Shown: positions 1 to 11,538 of the stretch, one piece after another
How positions within the stretch are numbered: position 1 is the first letter of the stretch
How the letters are laid out: each line of letters begins with the position of its first letter
Source of the DNA: Cymodocea nodosa
Lineage: Eukaryota; Streptophyta; Magnoliopsida; Alismatales; Cymodoceaceae
Direction: 5' to 3'
Assembly (NCBI GenBank): GCA_036874045.1
Contig: CM072339.1
Location: 10,547,501 to 10,611,500 of the forward strand
DNA: 64,000 nt
Program-made: the position numbers and the translations under genes
Notes under the pieces: generated by a model
The model's database searches: none
Seen by the model: the letters and a program-made list of their open reading frames with translations, nothing else
Told to the model about the DNA's origin: nothing

Positions 1-47
1 ACTTGTTCTACCTTCCTTGCTTTGGAAAGAATTTTGAATAGAAGGAT

Positions 48-964
48 TTGGTGAGAAAAATTCTTAGATCCCTAAGTTCTAAATGGTCTCAAAAAGTGAC
101 ATCAATTGAGGAATCACGAGACTTAAATGTTTATACTATAAATAAACTTATAGGAAATTTAACTGCTTATGAAGTTCAATTAAATGATTCATTGAGTCAC
201 AACAAATTAAAAATGAAGAAAGAAATAGCCTTCAAAATTAATTTAGATTCTGAAATATCACCTTATTCTGATGAGGATTTGATTTTGCTAGCTAAGAAAT
301 TTAAGAAAGCATGGAAAGTTAGGAGACAACAAAGGAATAAAAATGACAAACTCTCAACGTCAAAGTTACTAAATGAAAAGAATTCTTCATCTAGAAAGTA
401 TGTATGTTACAACTGCAAGAAAGCTGAACATCTTTCTCCAAATTGTCTTGTAAGAAAAATGAAAAGAAAAGTAGGACAAACCAGAAGAAGAAGGCTTAGA
501 AAACTTAAAAAAAGTTTTACAAGAAAAAAACTTTGAAGGTCACTTGGGATGACACGTCAAAAGAGTTTGAATCTAAGGAATCATCATCAAAATCTTCACA
601 TTCAAAAGAAGAACAAGAGTTAGAAGACGTTGCTCATGTGTGCTTCATGGTAGATGAGTTTGAGGTATTATCTGATCCTAAAAGTCATTTAGATTTTAAC
701 TTTGATAAATTATTATGTGCTTATCATGTATTATTACAAAAACTTAAAGTTTGTCAATTAGAAAATAAGAATCTTAGAAACTCTTTGTCCATTATGGAAG
801 AAGAAAATTGTTTCCTATCTACTACTTTAGAAAAGTTTAAATGTGATAATGAAAATCATGCTATAGATTTGCATAAATTTAGATTTAATGAATGTGTCTT
901 GCATGAACAAATACAGAATATAAATGTTGAAAAATTAAAGATAGAATCTGAAAAAAAAAAATGA
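48..964 (+). pseudogene. S1 gag, nucleocapsid part
   Basis: Two successive open stretches (48-536 and 533-964) encode the end of a copia Gag. The first opens with the RKILRSL segment typical of plant copia Gag (UBN2 type). Near residues 120-133 it has a zinc knuckle of the form CX2CX4HX4C (CYNCKKAEHLSPNC), which would bind genomic RNA in the particle. The second stretch follows after a one-base-level frame change. It is acidic and Ser-rich, then rich in Leu, Lys and Glu, so it is probably helical or coiled-coil. The N-terminal part of Gag lies left of the window or is interrupted: a TAG is in frame just before position 48. No true start codon can be assigned. Confidence 0.85.
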
Positions 965-1834
965 AAAACAACATAAATGATCATGAGTTAGAGATTGATA
1001 AATTAAAAATGAGAGACCTAGATTTAATTCCACCATTGAGAAATGGAATTTAAGTCAAACTAAGTTAGACAAGCTAACTAGTATCCCTAGGGTGTCATAT
1101 AAATTTAGCTTAGGATTTGATTATCTTGAATACCTTGAATCTTAAGCCAACAAATGATTTATTAGTAGCATTTCAAGTAAATCTAAGACTAAAATTTCTT
1201 TTATTATGAAACAAGGTAATAAATATGCAAAAGTAGGTACTTTAAGGGATGAATTATGTAGTAATAATATAAATCAGTGTAATTTATCTAAATGTACTTC
1301 TAACATGACTATTAATGTTTCTAAAAATCTTATTTCTTGTTTTGGAAATTCAGTTACTAATGTTTCTAAAATTTCAGACAATTGTAGTAAACTAGAAATT
1401 CAGAAACCTGAGCATAAAATTCAAAACATTAATATTAGACCAATTACTAGTTTTGCATGTTCTTATTTGAAAATTCTTGTATATAAAAAGATTTTGTATA
1501 TACTAAAAATTTAAATACAAATACAAAATCTTGGTACGATATAACTGAAATGTATGAGCATGACTAAAATAAATTAACATATGATAAAAATCGGTTTGAT
1601 CTTGGTTATACTACATCTGAAAATAAAAAGAATATTAATAAGAGCAATAATTCTATATGTGAGTATGAAAATAATGATAAATCAGTAGTACTTAAAACTA
1701 ATAAGAATATAAATGATAATGTTAGACTATTCTTAAACAAAAAGAATAAATATGATTTTAATGAACTTGGTTCTCAAAGACATTGGATACCAAGAAACAT
1801 TTCTTAATTTATTTTGTAAGAGAAAATAACATCA
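965..1834 (+). other. S1 gag-to-protease spacer, degenerate
   Basis: Only broken reading frames are visible here (the longest is 1206-1514, Asn/Ser/Ile-rich). The position between the zinc knuckle and the protease suggests the long low-complexity Gag-protease linker common in Sirevirus polyproteins. The sequence alone shows no domain. Confidence 0.5.
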
Positions 1835-1960
1835 AAATGGATTTTGGATAGTGGAGCATCAAGTCATATGACCGGACAGAAAAGTTTACTAAAATTTTTT
1901 ACAAATATCAAGAAAGAAGGTGTAATATTTAAAACAAAAGCAATGATAAAATCATAGGTA
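1835..1960 (+). pseudogene. S1 aspartic protease fragment
   Basis: The frame at 1835-1870 reads KWILDSGASSHM. This is the catalytic signature of copia aspartic proteases: D-S-G-A/C, followed by a short loop and H-M. The protease would release Gag, protease, integrase and RT from the polyprotein. The frame breaks soon after at about 1920-1960. The same motif occurs in element B (- strand, within 10317-10985). Confidence 0.85.
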
Positions 1961-2060
1961 TGAGCAATGTTCAAATAACTCCTACTTGTGTTATTTTGAA
2001 TGTACTATATGTAGAAAACCTAGGATTTAATTTGCTGAGTGTTATAATGGATACTATGTA

Positions 2061-3110
2061 TTGTTTGAAGATAATATATGCAAAATTATTGATAAAATTA
2101 CAGATAAACTTAAGTTTATTGCTAAAAGAAAAGGTTTTGTATGTATTTTATCTTTACCTTTTAGTGTAGTTGATTTAAATTCATGTTTGCTAGTTGAAAC
2201 TAGTGATGCATATCTTTGGCATAGAAGGATCGAACATATAAATATGAAATTGTTGCATAAATTATCTAGTAAAAATTTAGTGAGAGGTTTATCAAAGATT
2301 AAATACTCAAATGATTTCATGTGTGATGCATGTGAGTTAGGTAAAATTGATAAAAACTCTTTTAAATCCAAAAATGATATATCAAGTAAGAGAGTCTTAG
2401 AACTTATACATATAGATCTATTTGGACCAACAAGAATCATGATTCTTGGTGGTAGATGATATGTATTTGTTTTAGTAGATGACTTCTCTAGATACATTTG
2501 AATATATTTTTTAGCATCTAAGGCAAAAAATTTTGAAAAGTTTAAAATGTTTTGTAATCTTGTTCAAAATGAACAAAGTGTTTCTGTTCAAAAACTTAGG
2601 AGTGATCATGGTATTGAATTTGAAAATGATCAAATGGATAATTACTATATATATCATGGCATTGATCACAGATATTCTTTTCCTATAGCACATTCTCAAA
2701 ATGGTGTTGTTGAGAGAAAGAATCGATCACTTCAGGAAATGGCCAGAACTATGCTAAATGAACATAATTTACCTCAAAATCTTTGAGCTGAAGTAGTGAA
2801 TACAACTTGTTATATTATTAAAAGAAGTCACTTAAGCCTCTTATTAATAAAACTCTTTTTGAAATTATGTATGTTAAAGTTCCAAAAATTTTCTATATGA
2901 AACCATTTGGTTGTAAGTGTTTTATTTTTAACACTAAGGACAAAAAGGATAAATTTTAAGCCAAAGCGGATGAAGGAATTTTTGTAGGTTGCTCTATTAG
3001 AAGTAAAGCCTATAGAGTTTATAATAAGACTTCTAGAACCATTGAAGAAACCCTTCATGTGAACTTCAATGAAAATTATTTTAGAAAATCAAAATTTGAA
3101 GCTGATAATG
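2061..3110 (+). pseudogene. S1 integrase (GAG_pre-integrase, catalytic core, C-terminal part)
   Basis: 2061-2459 encodes the zinc-binding N-terminal region: LWHRR, two histidines spaced as in copia integrases, then CDAC. 2547-2786 encodes the core around a catalytic Asp (RSDHG) and the catalytic Glu in VVERKNRSLQEM, followed by the LPQNL segment. About 2790-3110 continues in other frames with the conserved MKPFGCKCF and DEGIFVG blocks. The enzyme would insert cDNA into the host genome. Stops at 2457, about 2786 and about 2958 break it. At 2784-2786 a Trp codon reads TGA (S2 has TGG at the matching place). Confidence 0.88.
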
Positions 3111-3935
3111 ATGATATGATCAATTTTCCAAAAGAATTAGAGATTAATAGAGAAATTGAAGATTTATTTGAGAAAATAAAAAAATATGAACTTAGATGAT
3201 CAAACTAATGATTAAAGTGATGTACTTTTAGATGTTGATGAGAATATTGAGGAAAATCATAAAAGTTGGCATTATTCTTCATCATATCTCATCACTCAAG
3301 TCATTGGTAATATTAATGAGAGAGTTAAAACCAGAGCTTCAATAAATTTGAATAGTATATGTATGTTTGTTTCTACAGTGGAACCAAAGAATATAGAGGA
3401 AGCATTATCTGATGAAAATTGGATAGTGGCAATGCAAGATGAACTAAATCAATTCATAATGTTTGGGAATTAGTTTTTCCAATACAAAATCAGTCTATAA
3501 TAGGTACAAAATAGATCTTCAGAAACAAAACTAATGAGATTGGTCAAGTTATTAGAAACAAAGCTAGATTAGTTGCATAAGGTTATACATAGGAAGAAAG
3601 ACTTGATTATGATGAAACATTTGCTATTGTGGCTAGGTTAGAAAGTATTAGAATATTATTGGCATATACTTGCTTGCTATATGGATTTTAAACTATATCA
3701 AATAGATGTAAAAAGTGCATTTCTAAATGGTTTAATTAATGAAGAAGTTTATGTAAAACAACCACCTGTATTTGAAGATATTAAAAATGCTGTATTACAT
3801 TCTAGAGCAAAACATATAGAAGTTAGACATCATTTTCTAAGAGATAACATAATTAAAGGAAAAATTAAATTAGGATTTGTGTCTAGTGAAAATCAATTAG
3901 TTGATATATTTACAAAACCTCTAGATGAAATGTAG
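3111..3935 (+). pseudogene. S1 RT/RNase H with in-frame internal deletion
   Basis: 3380-3680 holds the decayed start of copia RT ([13 protein letters not shown], then stop-ridden sequence). 3681-3780 reads into the VKSAFLNG block and VYVKQPP. At 3778-3795 the frame jumps from FEDIKN directly to LHSRAKHIEVRHH near the end of RNase H, then runs to DIFTKPLDE. The YVDD active site and most of RNase H are gone. In S2 the two joined points lie 924 bp apart and each carries the ten bases AAAAATCCTG. S1 keeps one such copy with one change. The loss is a multiple of three, so the fusion frame stays open. Earlier stops are TAA/TAG at positions where S2 has CAA, CAG or TGG. Confidence 0.9.
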
Positions 3936-4345
3936 GATCGAATGACTACACAAGAGGGGGGGTGAATTGTGTTTTTTAACATTTTCAATTATAATTGAAA
4001 CTTCAAAATTAAAAATAAGTTGAGACGCTGTTTTAATTAAATCATTTTATTCAAGGTTTCAATTACAATATACAATTCAATTCTCCTCAGAAATTGTAGA
4101 TGCAATTATATAATGATACCATGTTTCATCTAATCAATTTTATAACTACAAACAAAGAAAACTAATTTGTGGAATTTAAAACAATTCTACTTATTTGAGA
4201 TTTTTCTTCTTCTTCTACAAATCTAACTTCACTGAATCTTCCTTCTTTTGATTCTTCAATTCTTTAGTGACATATATTTGACTTTCTTTTCTTCACTGAA
4301 TTTTTCTTCTATCTGAGAGCTTGTTTAAGGAAGAAGTAAACCTTC
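3931..4345 (-). repeat. Sirevirus LTR fragment, inverted
   Basis: It starts exactly at TGTAGGATCG, the reverse complement of the LTR 3' terminus (...CGATCCTACA), and continues with the CACAAGAGGGGGGTGAA segment. It then follows, inverted, about the last 400 bases of the LTRs at 55294-56838 and 57334-59009. It is opposite in strand to S1 and ends in AT-rich sequence I cannot assign (4346-4424). Confidence 0.82.
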
Positions 4346-4424
4346 TTTTGTTCAATTACTTTTAAATGTATATTTATAAGTTCTGCTAAAAGTAAATTCC
4401 ATTCTAGTTTAGTTAACTGGCCTA

Positions 4425-5849
4425 TTGTAAATTATATTATACTCATTTATCTCTTGATACTTATCATAAGCTTCTTGACTTCACAAATGAATTTCATTCA
4501 GAATATTTGCTTCTGTTGGGTTAGGCATTTGGATTTGTTGCTCCAGAGTAGTCTGTTCTTGACTTTCCTCTTTAATCTACTGAGCTTGTTGTTCTAATTG
4601 TTGCTGAAAACAATCTAGAGATTCCTGCCTTTCAGTTCTGGAATGTAGTGGAGAGCCTGCAGAACTTTCCACACTTTTATCTTGTAATTTCTCTAGTAAT
4701 TGCTGAAGAGTTTCATTTTCTTCAATAAAATCTGTTGAATTCTTCTCTTTTTATTCAACTTCCTACTCAGCCTCTTCTTTTTCTTTTTCCTCCTCACTAC
4801 CAACCTTCATTGTCACCATTCTTTCTGATTCATTCGTAGATTGAGATGGAGTCTTAGGCACAGTATATTCTGCCCTAACTTCTTTTTCCAATTCTTCAGG
4901 TTGTAGACTAATTTCAGCCTATTTTTCTTCTTCTTCTGATAGCAAATCCACAAAAATAGGCTCTTTATGCCCTGCTGTTGGTACCACAAACTTTGATTTA
5001 ATTTCTTCTTGAGCCTTAGGCACTATTTTTTTTCCTTTTCTTCTTCTGAATAGTTATGCCTGATTTTCTTCTTCTAATAATAAGTCAACAAAAATGGGCT
5101 CTTCAAGCCCTCGAGCCACAAGTACTGGCTCTTCCTATTTTACTTCATGCATTTTTGCTGGTCTTGAAGGTCCAGCCTCATATTCTTTTGTAATAGGTAT
5201 GACAATGACTTCTTGATGCTTTTCAACTTTAACTTTGTATTGGGCCTTCAACTTTTCTACAGCCCTTCTTTTGTGAAGTGCATCAAACACCAAATATGCT
5301 TTAGCTACTACCATATCTTCTGATTCTCCTTAGCTTTTCCCAACTCGAACTAGTTTTTCAAACTCTCATAATTCTTCTTCAATAAATGGCCTCATAACTA
5401 CCACCCTTTTTAGTGGTCTAAGTGGTGGAATTGAAGGTCTTCCTTGTTCTATTATTACAACCAGCATTTCAACTTCTTTCAATTGTTGTTGATGTGAGGG
5501 TTTTGGTTGTTGCTCTTGTTCTCGTTGAACAACTACTTTTGCAGCTATCTTTCTTATAAACCACAGTCGAGATTTCCTTCTTATAAGTTCTAGGGCAACT
5601 TCATTGTTTGGCCCGATTTTTCTTTCTCTATTGACGATTGCTTTTGTAGCTACTTATATTCTTGTTTCCATTATATCAGGTATTCTAGCATTCAATTTAT
5701 GAGTCTTCTTGTAAAGAAGAAGAGGTCATCCTCTTCCTTTTCAAGTTACTTTTCTTTGGTGGTATTTCTGATTTTCTACCTTGAATGCCATTCCTCTAAC
5801 TTCTGAGGAATTCTGTACTGTTGATCTGATCCCAAAAGTTTTGCTTCAT
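4425..5849 (-). pseudogene. G1 ORF3, N-terminal two thirds
   Basis: Read on the - strand from an ATG at 5849, this follows the start of ORF3 in G2 (15973) and G5 (59063). The first residues include NFWDQ, where G2 and G5 have a stop in place of the Trp. It continues through the Glu/Gln-rich middle and ends near the SQEAYDKY segment at about 4425, where it is cut off. The C-terminal conserved domain is missing. No open frame longer than about 60 codons remains. The ORF3 product is not identified; see the G2 copy for what can be seen. Confidence 0.75.
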
Positions 5850-6529
5850 CTTTGTCTTCGTTGCGTTACAGAATAGAATAGAATCACTCTGATCTCTGCT
5901 ATTCTAAGTTCTAAATGATTTATGCGGATAATGCCCCTAAATCCTAAGTTTTAGTATAAATAAACCCTAAGTTTTTGGTGGGTAATCTGGTCATTTACCA
6001 CGCAATCTATCACTACTTATATATACTACTTTGCGGAGTTATGATTAACTCCATGGACTATGTCCCTAAACTTACCTTCAATACTTCGTTGAGTTATAGT
6101 TAACTTAAAGGAGTAAGTTCGTTGAGTTAAGCTTAACTCAATGGACTTCTCGTAAAGTTATAACTAATAAAAATAATTATAATAATAATTTATAATTTGG
6201 TTTAGATCGAAGAATCTCTGGTCTGATCGACTCTTAATTTTTCTATTTCCTTAACTTCAGTCAAACCATTGCATTTCCTCGATCGAACCGAAATTTACAC
6301 AATTCTTTTTCTTCTGGTTGAACCGATACCATGCTTTGGTAAAATCGATACTTAATATAATATATATATATATTTTATGTTTCGGTCAAACTGATGGATC
6401 CTTTCGGTGTGACCATAATAATATTTTTCTTTTAATATATGTTTCGGTAAAATTGATAATTTCTTTCAGTTGAACCATTACTATATTTAAAATAAGTTTT
6501 TTTTTATTTAAATATAGATAATTTCTTAC
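5850..6529 (-). promoter_or_regulatory. G1 integrase-ORF3 spacer with hairpin modules
   Basis: No gene. Between integrase (right) and ORF3 (left) lie two kinds of repeat. At 6033-6165 there are three inverted-repeat modules with arms like CGTTGAGTTA and TAACTCAACG. At about 6190-6490 there are copies of a second module built on GGTTGAACCGAT and TTCGGT. Equivalent spacers sit at 15453-15972 (G2) and 25991-26550 (G3). A regulatory role is inferred from this constant position only. Confidence 0.55.
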
Positions 6530-7061
6530 TTAATAAAGCTCGAGTAATCCTCTCGAGTAATCCTCTACTCTTACGTCTTCTATAATTCCAAATAAACTTT
6601 TTGAAAATTTCAGAATAGGTCTAAGTCTTTGTCCATTTACTTTAAATATATTTTGATTTTTAGGATTTTCAATTTCTATAATTCCATAGGAATAAATATT
6701 TCGAACTATGTAGAGTCCTACCCATCTAGATCTTAATTTTCTTAGATGGTTATGAAGTCTAGTCATGTAAAGATATAATTCTTGTCTTATTTCAAAAGTT
6801 TTTGGAATAATTTTCTTATCATGCCAAAACTTCATTTTCTCTTTTTCTTTTATAGTTTTTGAATAAGCTTCATTTCTAAATTCTTCTAATTCAATCAGTT
6901 ACATTTTTTTATTTTTAGTAGCTTGATTTAAATTAGTGTTTAGAGTTTTTAATGACCAATAAGCTTTATGTTCAATTTCAGTTGGTAAATGATAACTTTT
7001 TCCATAAACTATCCTAAAAGGTGACATACCTAAGCTTGTCTTATAAGTAGTTCTATAGGCC
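6530..7061 (-). pseudogene. G1 Ty3/gypsy integrase, C-terminal part
   Basis: The - strand reads [11 protein letters not shown], then YGKSYHLP and EIEHKAYW, the conserved C-terminal half of Athila/Tat-type gypsy integrases. The open stretch 6530-6835 then carries FWHDKKI and the NPKNQNIFKVNGQRLRP tail. It matches the G3 copy at 26551-27303. A stop at about 6901 corresponds to a Gln in G3 (CAA there). A 12-bp local duplication (CTCGAGTAATC repeated) alters the last residues. Upstream it is cut at 7061 by the remnant 3' LTR of copia B. The missing upstream gypsy part resumes as protease at 12851. Confidence 0.88.
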
Positions 7062-7102
7062 CTCAAAATCTAAAGGTCCTTTCAATCTCCCCCTTTTTGA
7101 TA
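7062..7102 (-). repeat. B polypurine tract and 23-bp remnant of 3' LTR
   Basis: On the - strand AAAAAGGGGGAGAT is followed directly by TGAAAGGACCTTTAGATTTT, the same start as the 5' LTR at 12850. After 23 bp the sequence switches to gypsy integrase. The PPT primes plus-strand DNA synthesis in retrotransposons. Confidence 0.85.
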
Positions 7103-7479
7103 ATGGCAAAAACCTTACAATATATTACACGTATTTCTCTCCCTATATATCTATATAGATAATCACACAAAGAAAGGAGTAGGATACAGAATTTGAAATT
7201 GAAAAGCTCCCTCTATTTGTTTGAACAGTCTGAAATTACTCTCCCTATTTTGCTATAGCCTACTAAAAAGGATATAGTTTTTCTCCCCCTTTTTTGCCAT
7301 TTGTCAAAAAGAGTGAGAAGTAAAATACTGACTTTATAGAGCAATTATAACTGGTTAAGTTGAACCTGAAAAGTGGGTAGGTTGTTGCAAGACAGAGATG
7401 TTAGTAGAACAAGCTCCTAATTGTGAGCTTGGAGAGCAGAGAGATATGGAATTATAAGTCATACAAAGAACAAATCCTT
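7103..7479 (-). other. B 3' untranslated region
   Basis: Noncoding sequence between the end of RNase H and the PPT. It includes a second CCCCCTTTTTTG tract (7286-7297), a purine run on the element strand that may be a duplicate PPT. Confidence 0.5.
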
Positions 7480-9116
7480 AAGTTTCATCTAATATGATTA
7501 AATGTAGATTCAGATAAGGGTTTGGTGAAAATATCTGCTAGTTGTTCTTTAGTAGAGACATATTCTAAAGAAATATGGCCTTTTTCAACATGGTCTTTTA
7601 GAAAGTGGTGCCTAATCTCGATATGTTTTGCTCTAGAGTGTAGAACTGTATTTTTGGAGAGATTGATGTCACTGCTATTGTCACATTAAATAATTGTATT
7701 TTGAAATTTAAGTTTATAGTTAGCTAATGTTTGTTGCATCCATAGAATCTGTGTATTACATAAACCTACTACCATGTATTTAGCTTCAGTTGTAGAGAGT
7801 GCTATAGAATTTTGTTTTCTGTTGAACCATGAAACAAGAGAGTGACCAAGTAGTTGGCATGTACCATTGGTGCCTTTTCTGTCTGATTTACATCCTGCAT
7901 AATCTGCTTCATTGTAACTTGCTAATATTAGATGATTCTGTGAAGAATAAAATAAGCCAAAGTCTTTTGTACCTTGTAAATATTTAAAGATATGTTTGAC
8001 TGCTTTTAAATGTGATGCTTTTGGAGAAGTTTGATATCTTGCACAAGCACATACATTGAACATTATGTTTGGTCTACTAGCTATTAAATACAGAAGTGGT
8101 CCAATCATGCTTCTGTATTTCTTTTGATCTACAGAAGAGCGAGAGATATCTTTATCAAGCTTTTTATTTGAGTTCATAGGTGTATTTGCTTCTTTTGATT
8201 TTTCCATACCAAACTTTAAAAGAATCTCTTTGTAGATTTTTTCTTGATTCAGAAAGATGCCATGCTGTAATTGATGAATTTGTAATCCTAGAAAGAATTT
8301 TAATTCTCCTATAAGACTCATTTCAAATTCATTCTTCATTAAGATCTGAAAGTCATGACATAGTTTCTCATTTGTGGCACCAAAAATAATATCATCAACA
8401 TAAATCTGAATGATCAACATATGAGAATTTTCTAACTTGATAAAAAGAGTATTGTCTGCAGTTCCTATGTTAAACTGATTTTCAATAAGGAAACCCTTCA
8501 GTTTATTATACCATGTACATGGTGCTTACTTGAGACTATAAAGAGCTTTATTCAATTTGTATACATGGTCTGGTCTTTCTTCATCTTCAAAACTTGGTGG
8601 CTGTTCTACATATACTTCCTTTTGCAAAATACCTGTTAGAAAGGCACTTTTAACATCCATCTGATAGAGTTTGATTTTCATACTGCTTGTAAAGGCAAGC
8701 AACATTCTAATTGCTTCAAGTTTTGCAACAGGTGCAAAAGTTTCTTCATAATTGATTCCTTCGTGTTGGTTGTATCCTTGAGCAACAAGTCTAGCTTTGT
8801 TCCTGATAATATTGCCATTATTATCAAGTTTATTCTTAAACACCCATCTAGTTCCAATGATTGATTTTTTAATGGGCCTTTCAATTAAGTCCCAAACTTT
8901 ATTTTTCTTGAAATGATTCAATTCTTCTTGCATGGCCATAATCCAGTATTCATCATTGCAAGCTTCTTCAATTGTTTTAGGTTCAATTTTAGATACAAAA
9001 GCATAATAATTGCAGATATTCTGAATTTTGCTTCTCGTTTGAACACCTTGATTAATATTCCCAATAATTTGTGCAATGAGATGTCTAGATTTTGTCTTCC
9101 AAGCTTTTTCTGTCAT
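7480..9116 (-). pseudogene. B reverse transcriptase and RNase H
   Basis: One frame on the - strand, interrupted by single stops. 9116-8526 gives the RT N-terminal half ([25 protein letters not shown]). A TAA at 8526-8528 replaces the Gln expected before AP, and the frame stays open through YVDDIIFGA, the RT active site, near 8415-8390. RNase H follows with DADYAG-like EADYAGCKSDRK and ALSTTEAKYM. A TAA at 7686 interrupts it before LHSRAKHIEIRHH and DIFTKPLSE (to about 7480). Function: copies element RNA into DNA and removes the RNA strand. Few breaks point to fairly recent loss of function. Confidence 0.92.
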
Positions 9117-9149
9117 AGTAGGTGCAGGTAGTGTTATGCTATCCTTTTC

Positions 9150-10152
9150 CTATAGAGTTTTCTGATTTCCTAATTCACTTTCACTTTTTTTGTCTATTTT
9201 TAGCTGCTTCAATTTTCCTACTAGATCTTCATCGAAAGATACATTTATTGACTCTTCTACTCTTCTTTCATATTCAAGATAGACTTTGTAAGCTTTACTT
9301 CTCGAAGAGTATCCAACAAGTAGAGCAGGATCAGACTTTGCATCAAATTCGTCCTTTTGATCACTTGTATTAAGCACAAAACATCTTGTTCCAAAAACTT
9401 TGAAATATCCAACATTTGGTGTTTTACTATACCATAATTCAAATGGTGTTTTATGCAAGATGCCTAAGATGAGTTTTGTTTATTGAGTAATATGCAGTAT
9501 TTATAGCTTCAACCCATAAGAACTTTGGTAGATCAGATGCATTAAGGATTGTTCTTGCCATTTCTTGTACTGATCTATTTTTCCTTTCTACAACTCCATT
9601 ATGTGTAGGAGTTCTTGGACATGAAAACTCATGTAATATACCAAAGGAATTACATAAGTCTTCAAATTTAGAATTTTCAAATTCACCTCCATGATCACTT
9701 CTAATTTTCTTCACAATTAATTCTTTTTCATTTTAAATACTAATACAGAGATGTTTGAATTTATAACAAGCTTTATTCTTGTGTGTTAAGAAAATAACCC
9801 AAGTGAATCTTATATAATCATCAACTACCACTAAGGTATATTTTCTTCCTCCTAAACTAGCTGTTTATGTAGGACCAAACATGTCCATATGTAGTAGATC
9901 TAGTAGCTGACTTGTGGCAATGTCTTTAATACTCTTGTATACTGATTTCTTTTGTTTTCCAATCGTATAGTCACTACAGAGTTTATCCCTTTTGAATTTG
10001 AGTTTAGGCACACCTCTAACAAGATCATGTTTGGTCAATTTTCTTAAGATTCTCATATTCACATGATTTAGTCTCTTATGCCATAACCATTCATATTCAT
10101 TAGAAGCAACTAAACATGCATTACTAGACATATTATCAAATGGAAATTCCAA
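9150..10152 (-). pseudogene. B integrase
   Basis: 10152-9865 carries the zinc-binding region (LWHKRLNHVN, two His) and LCSDY, where a Tyr stands in place of the second Cys. MDMFGPT holds the first core Asp. A TAA/frame break lies at about 9720-9865. 9714-9451 carries RSDHGGEF (second Asp) and VVERKNRSVQEM (catalytic Glu). At about 9455-9460 a one-base frameshift moves into HKTPFELWYSKTP, which runs to a TAG at 9150. Eleven codons beyond that stop, the RT open stretch begins in the same frame. Confidence 0.9.
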
Positions 10153-10316
10153 TGCATAAATTGAATTATCTCTATATCTAGTAAATTTGATTTCATGTGT
10201 ATCTTGCTGTAATATAAAATAGTTTTTAGTAGTAAAGAGAATATTGTAACCTTTGTCACATAACTGACCTACACTTAGCAGATTTTGTTTTAAACCATTT
10301 ACATGTAAGACATTTT

Positions 10317-11480
10317 CTATATTTCATTTTTAGATGCAACATTTCCTATGGCATTAATTTTACATTTTTTATTATTACCAAACTTAATAGATCCTAAATT
10401 TATGGACTTAACAAATTCTAAAAATCTTTTCTTACTTATCATATGCTTTGAGCATCCACTGTCAATAATCCACTTAGACGTTTGTGCTTCCTTGTCCATG
10501 CAGTCCTCTTGTGCAGCAAAGTATACGTTTGTAGAGGCCTCTTTCTCTGAATCTGATAAGCTGCTGGATGAGCTGTTGTCATCCCATGTGGCTTTCAAGG
10601 CCATTTTCTTCTTATTCTTCTTCTTCCATTTTTGTTTGTCCTCCTGTTGAAAATGACAGTAAAGTTGAATGTGTCCCAGTTTTTTCCACTTGTAGCATGT
10701 AGGGACTTTTGATCTTGAGGAGCTAGCTTTGCCTCCTTGTCTCATCATTTTTCTAAAATTTCTGGCCAACAGTAAAACTTCATCTTCATACGAACTTGGT
10801 TGGTCTTCTATTGAAGGAAAGGCTAGTTCTTTCTTTTTCTCAGCCTTTCTCTCAGTAGTTTTTTTCCATTCTTTCATCTGGACTTCATGAACAAGAAGGT
10901 TTCCCAACAGATCTTCAATTGAATAATTGTTCAAATCTTTTGAATCTTGTATGGAAGTAGATTTCTGCTTCCATTCAACTGTCAAGCTTCTTAGAATCTT
11001 CTATACTTATTCACGATTAGAGAAGTCCCTTCCAAGGCCTCTTAGTTCATTTATAATTTCAGTGAATCTAGAAAACATTTCAGTAATACTCTCTTTTTCA
11101 AGCATTTTGAATAATTCATATTTTCTTAACAAAATGCTGATTTTAGTATCTTTAACTTGGCTTGTTCCTTCATATGTAATTTGAAGGGTCTTCCAAGCTT
11201 CATGAGAGGATTTACAAGTGGATATTTTATTATATTGTTCACCAGTTAGTGCATAGTAAATGGAATTAAGCCCATGAGTATCCATCTGGATGATTCTTTC
11301 ATCCTCCTCAGTCCAATCACTTTCATGACTGATTGGAATTGGTGTACCATGTACAACCATTCTCCAAAGTTTCACATCTATGCTCTTGAGAAAACACTCC
11401 ATCCTATTTGTCCAATAGCTATAATTGTTACCATTAAAGAGGAGAGATCGATGGATATTCTGACTCTCTATAGTGTGGAA
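10317..11480 (-). pseudogene. B gag and protease
   Basis: About 11480-11007 is the Gag N-terminal region (NYSYWTNRMECFLKS, then EAWKTLQ, the UBN2-type capsid). A stop at 11007 separates it from 10985-10317. That part starts in the RSL-equivalent segment, has a damaged zinc knuckle (CYKWKKLGHIQLYC: Trp for the second Cys), a basic patch, a Ser/Asp/Glu-rich segment and the protease motif KWIIDSGCSKHM. It ends at a stop soon after the protease core. The loss of the Cys predicts poor RNA binding even if the frame were open. Confidence 0.88.
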
Positions 11481-11524
11481 AGCTATGATCTCAGATGGTT
11501 AAATCTATTAATGAGATCAACCTT

Positions 11525-11536
11525 GCTCTGATACCA
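11525..11536 (-). other. B primer binding site
   Basis: On the - strand TGGTATCAGAGC lies two bases after the LTR end (CA at 11539-11540). This 12-mer is the classic initiator tRNA-Met complement of plant copia elements. Confidence 0.95.
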
Positions 11537-11538
11537 AT

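Larger units (their letters stand above)
1..3930 (+). mobile_element. S1: decayed Sirevirus-like Ty1/copia element, 5' part outside window
   Basis: Gag, protease, integrase, reverse transcriptase and the end of RNase H follow in Ty1/copia order on the + strand. Long stretches match S2 (48658-50939) closely, so both belong to one family. The left LTR lies outside the window. The right end stops within the last codons of RNase H at 3930 and abuts an inverted LTR piece. Many stops and frameshifts make it non-functional. About 0.9 kb of RT/RNase H is deleted in frame (see the RT entry). Confidence 0.9.
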
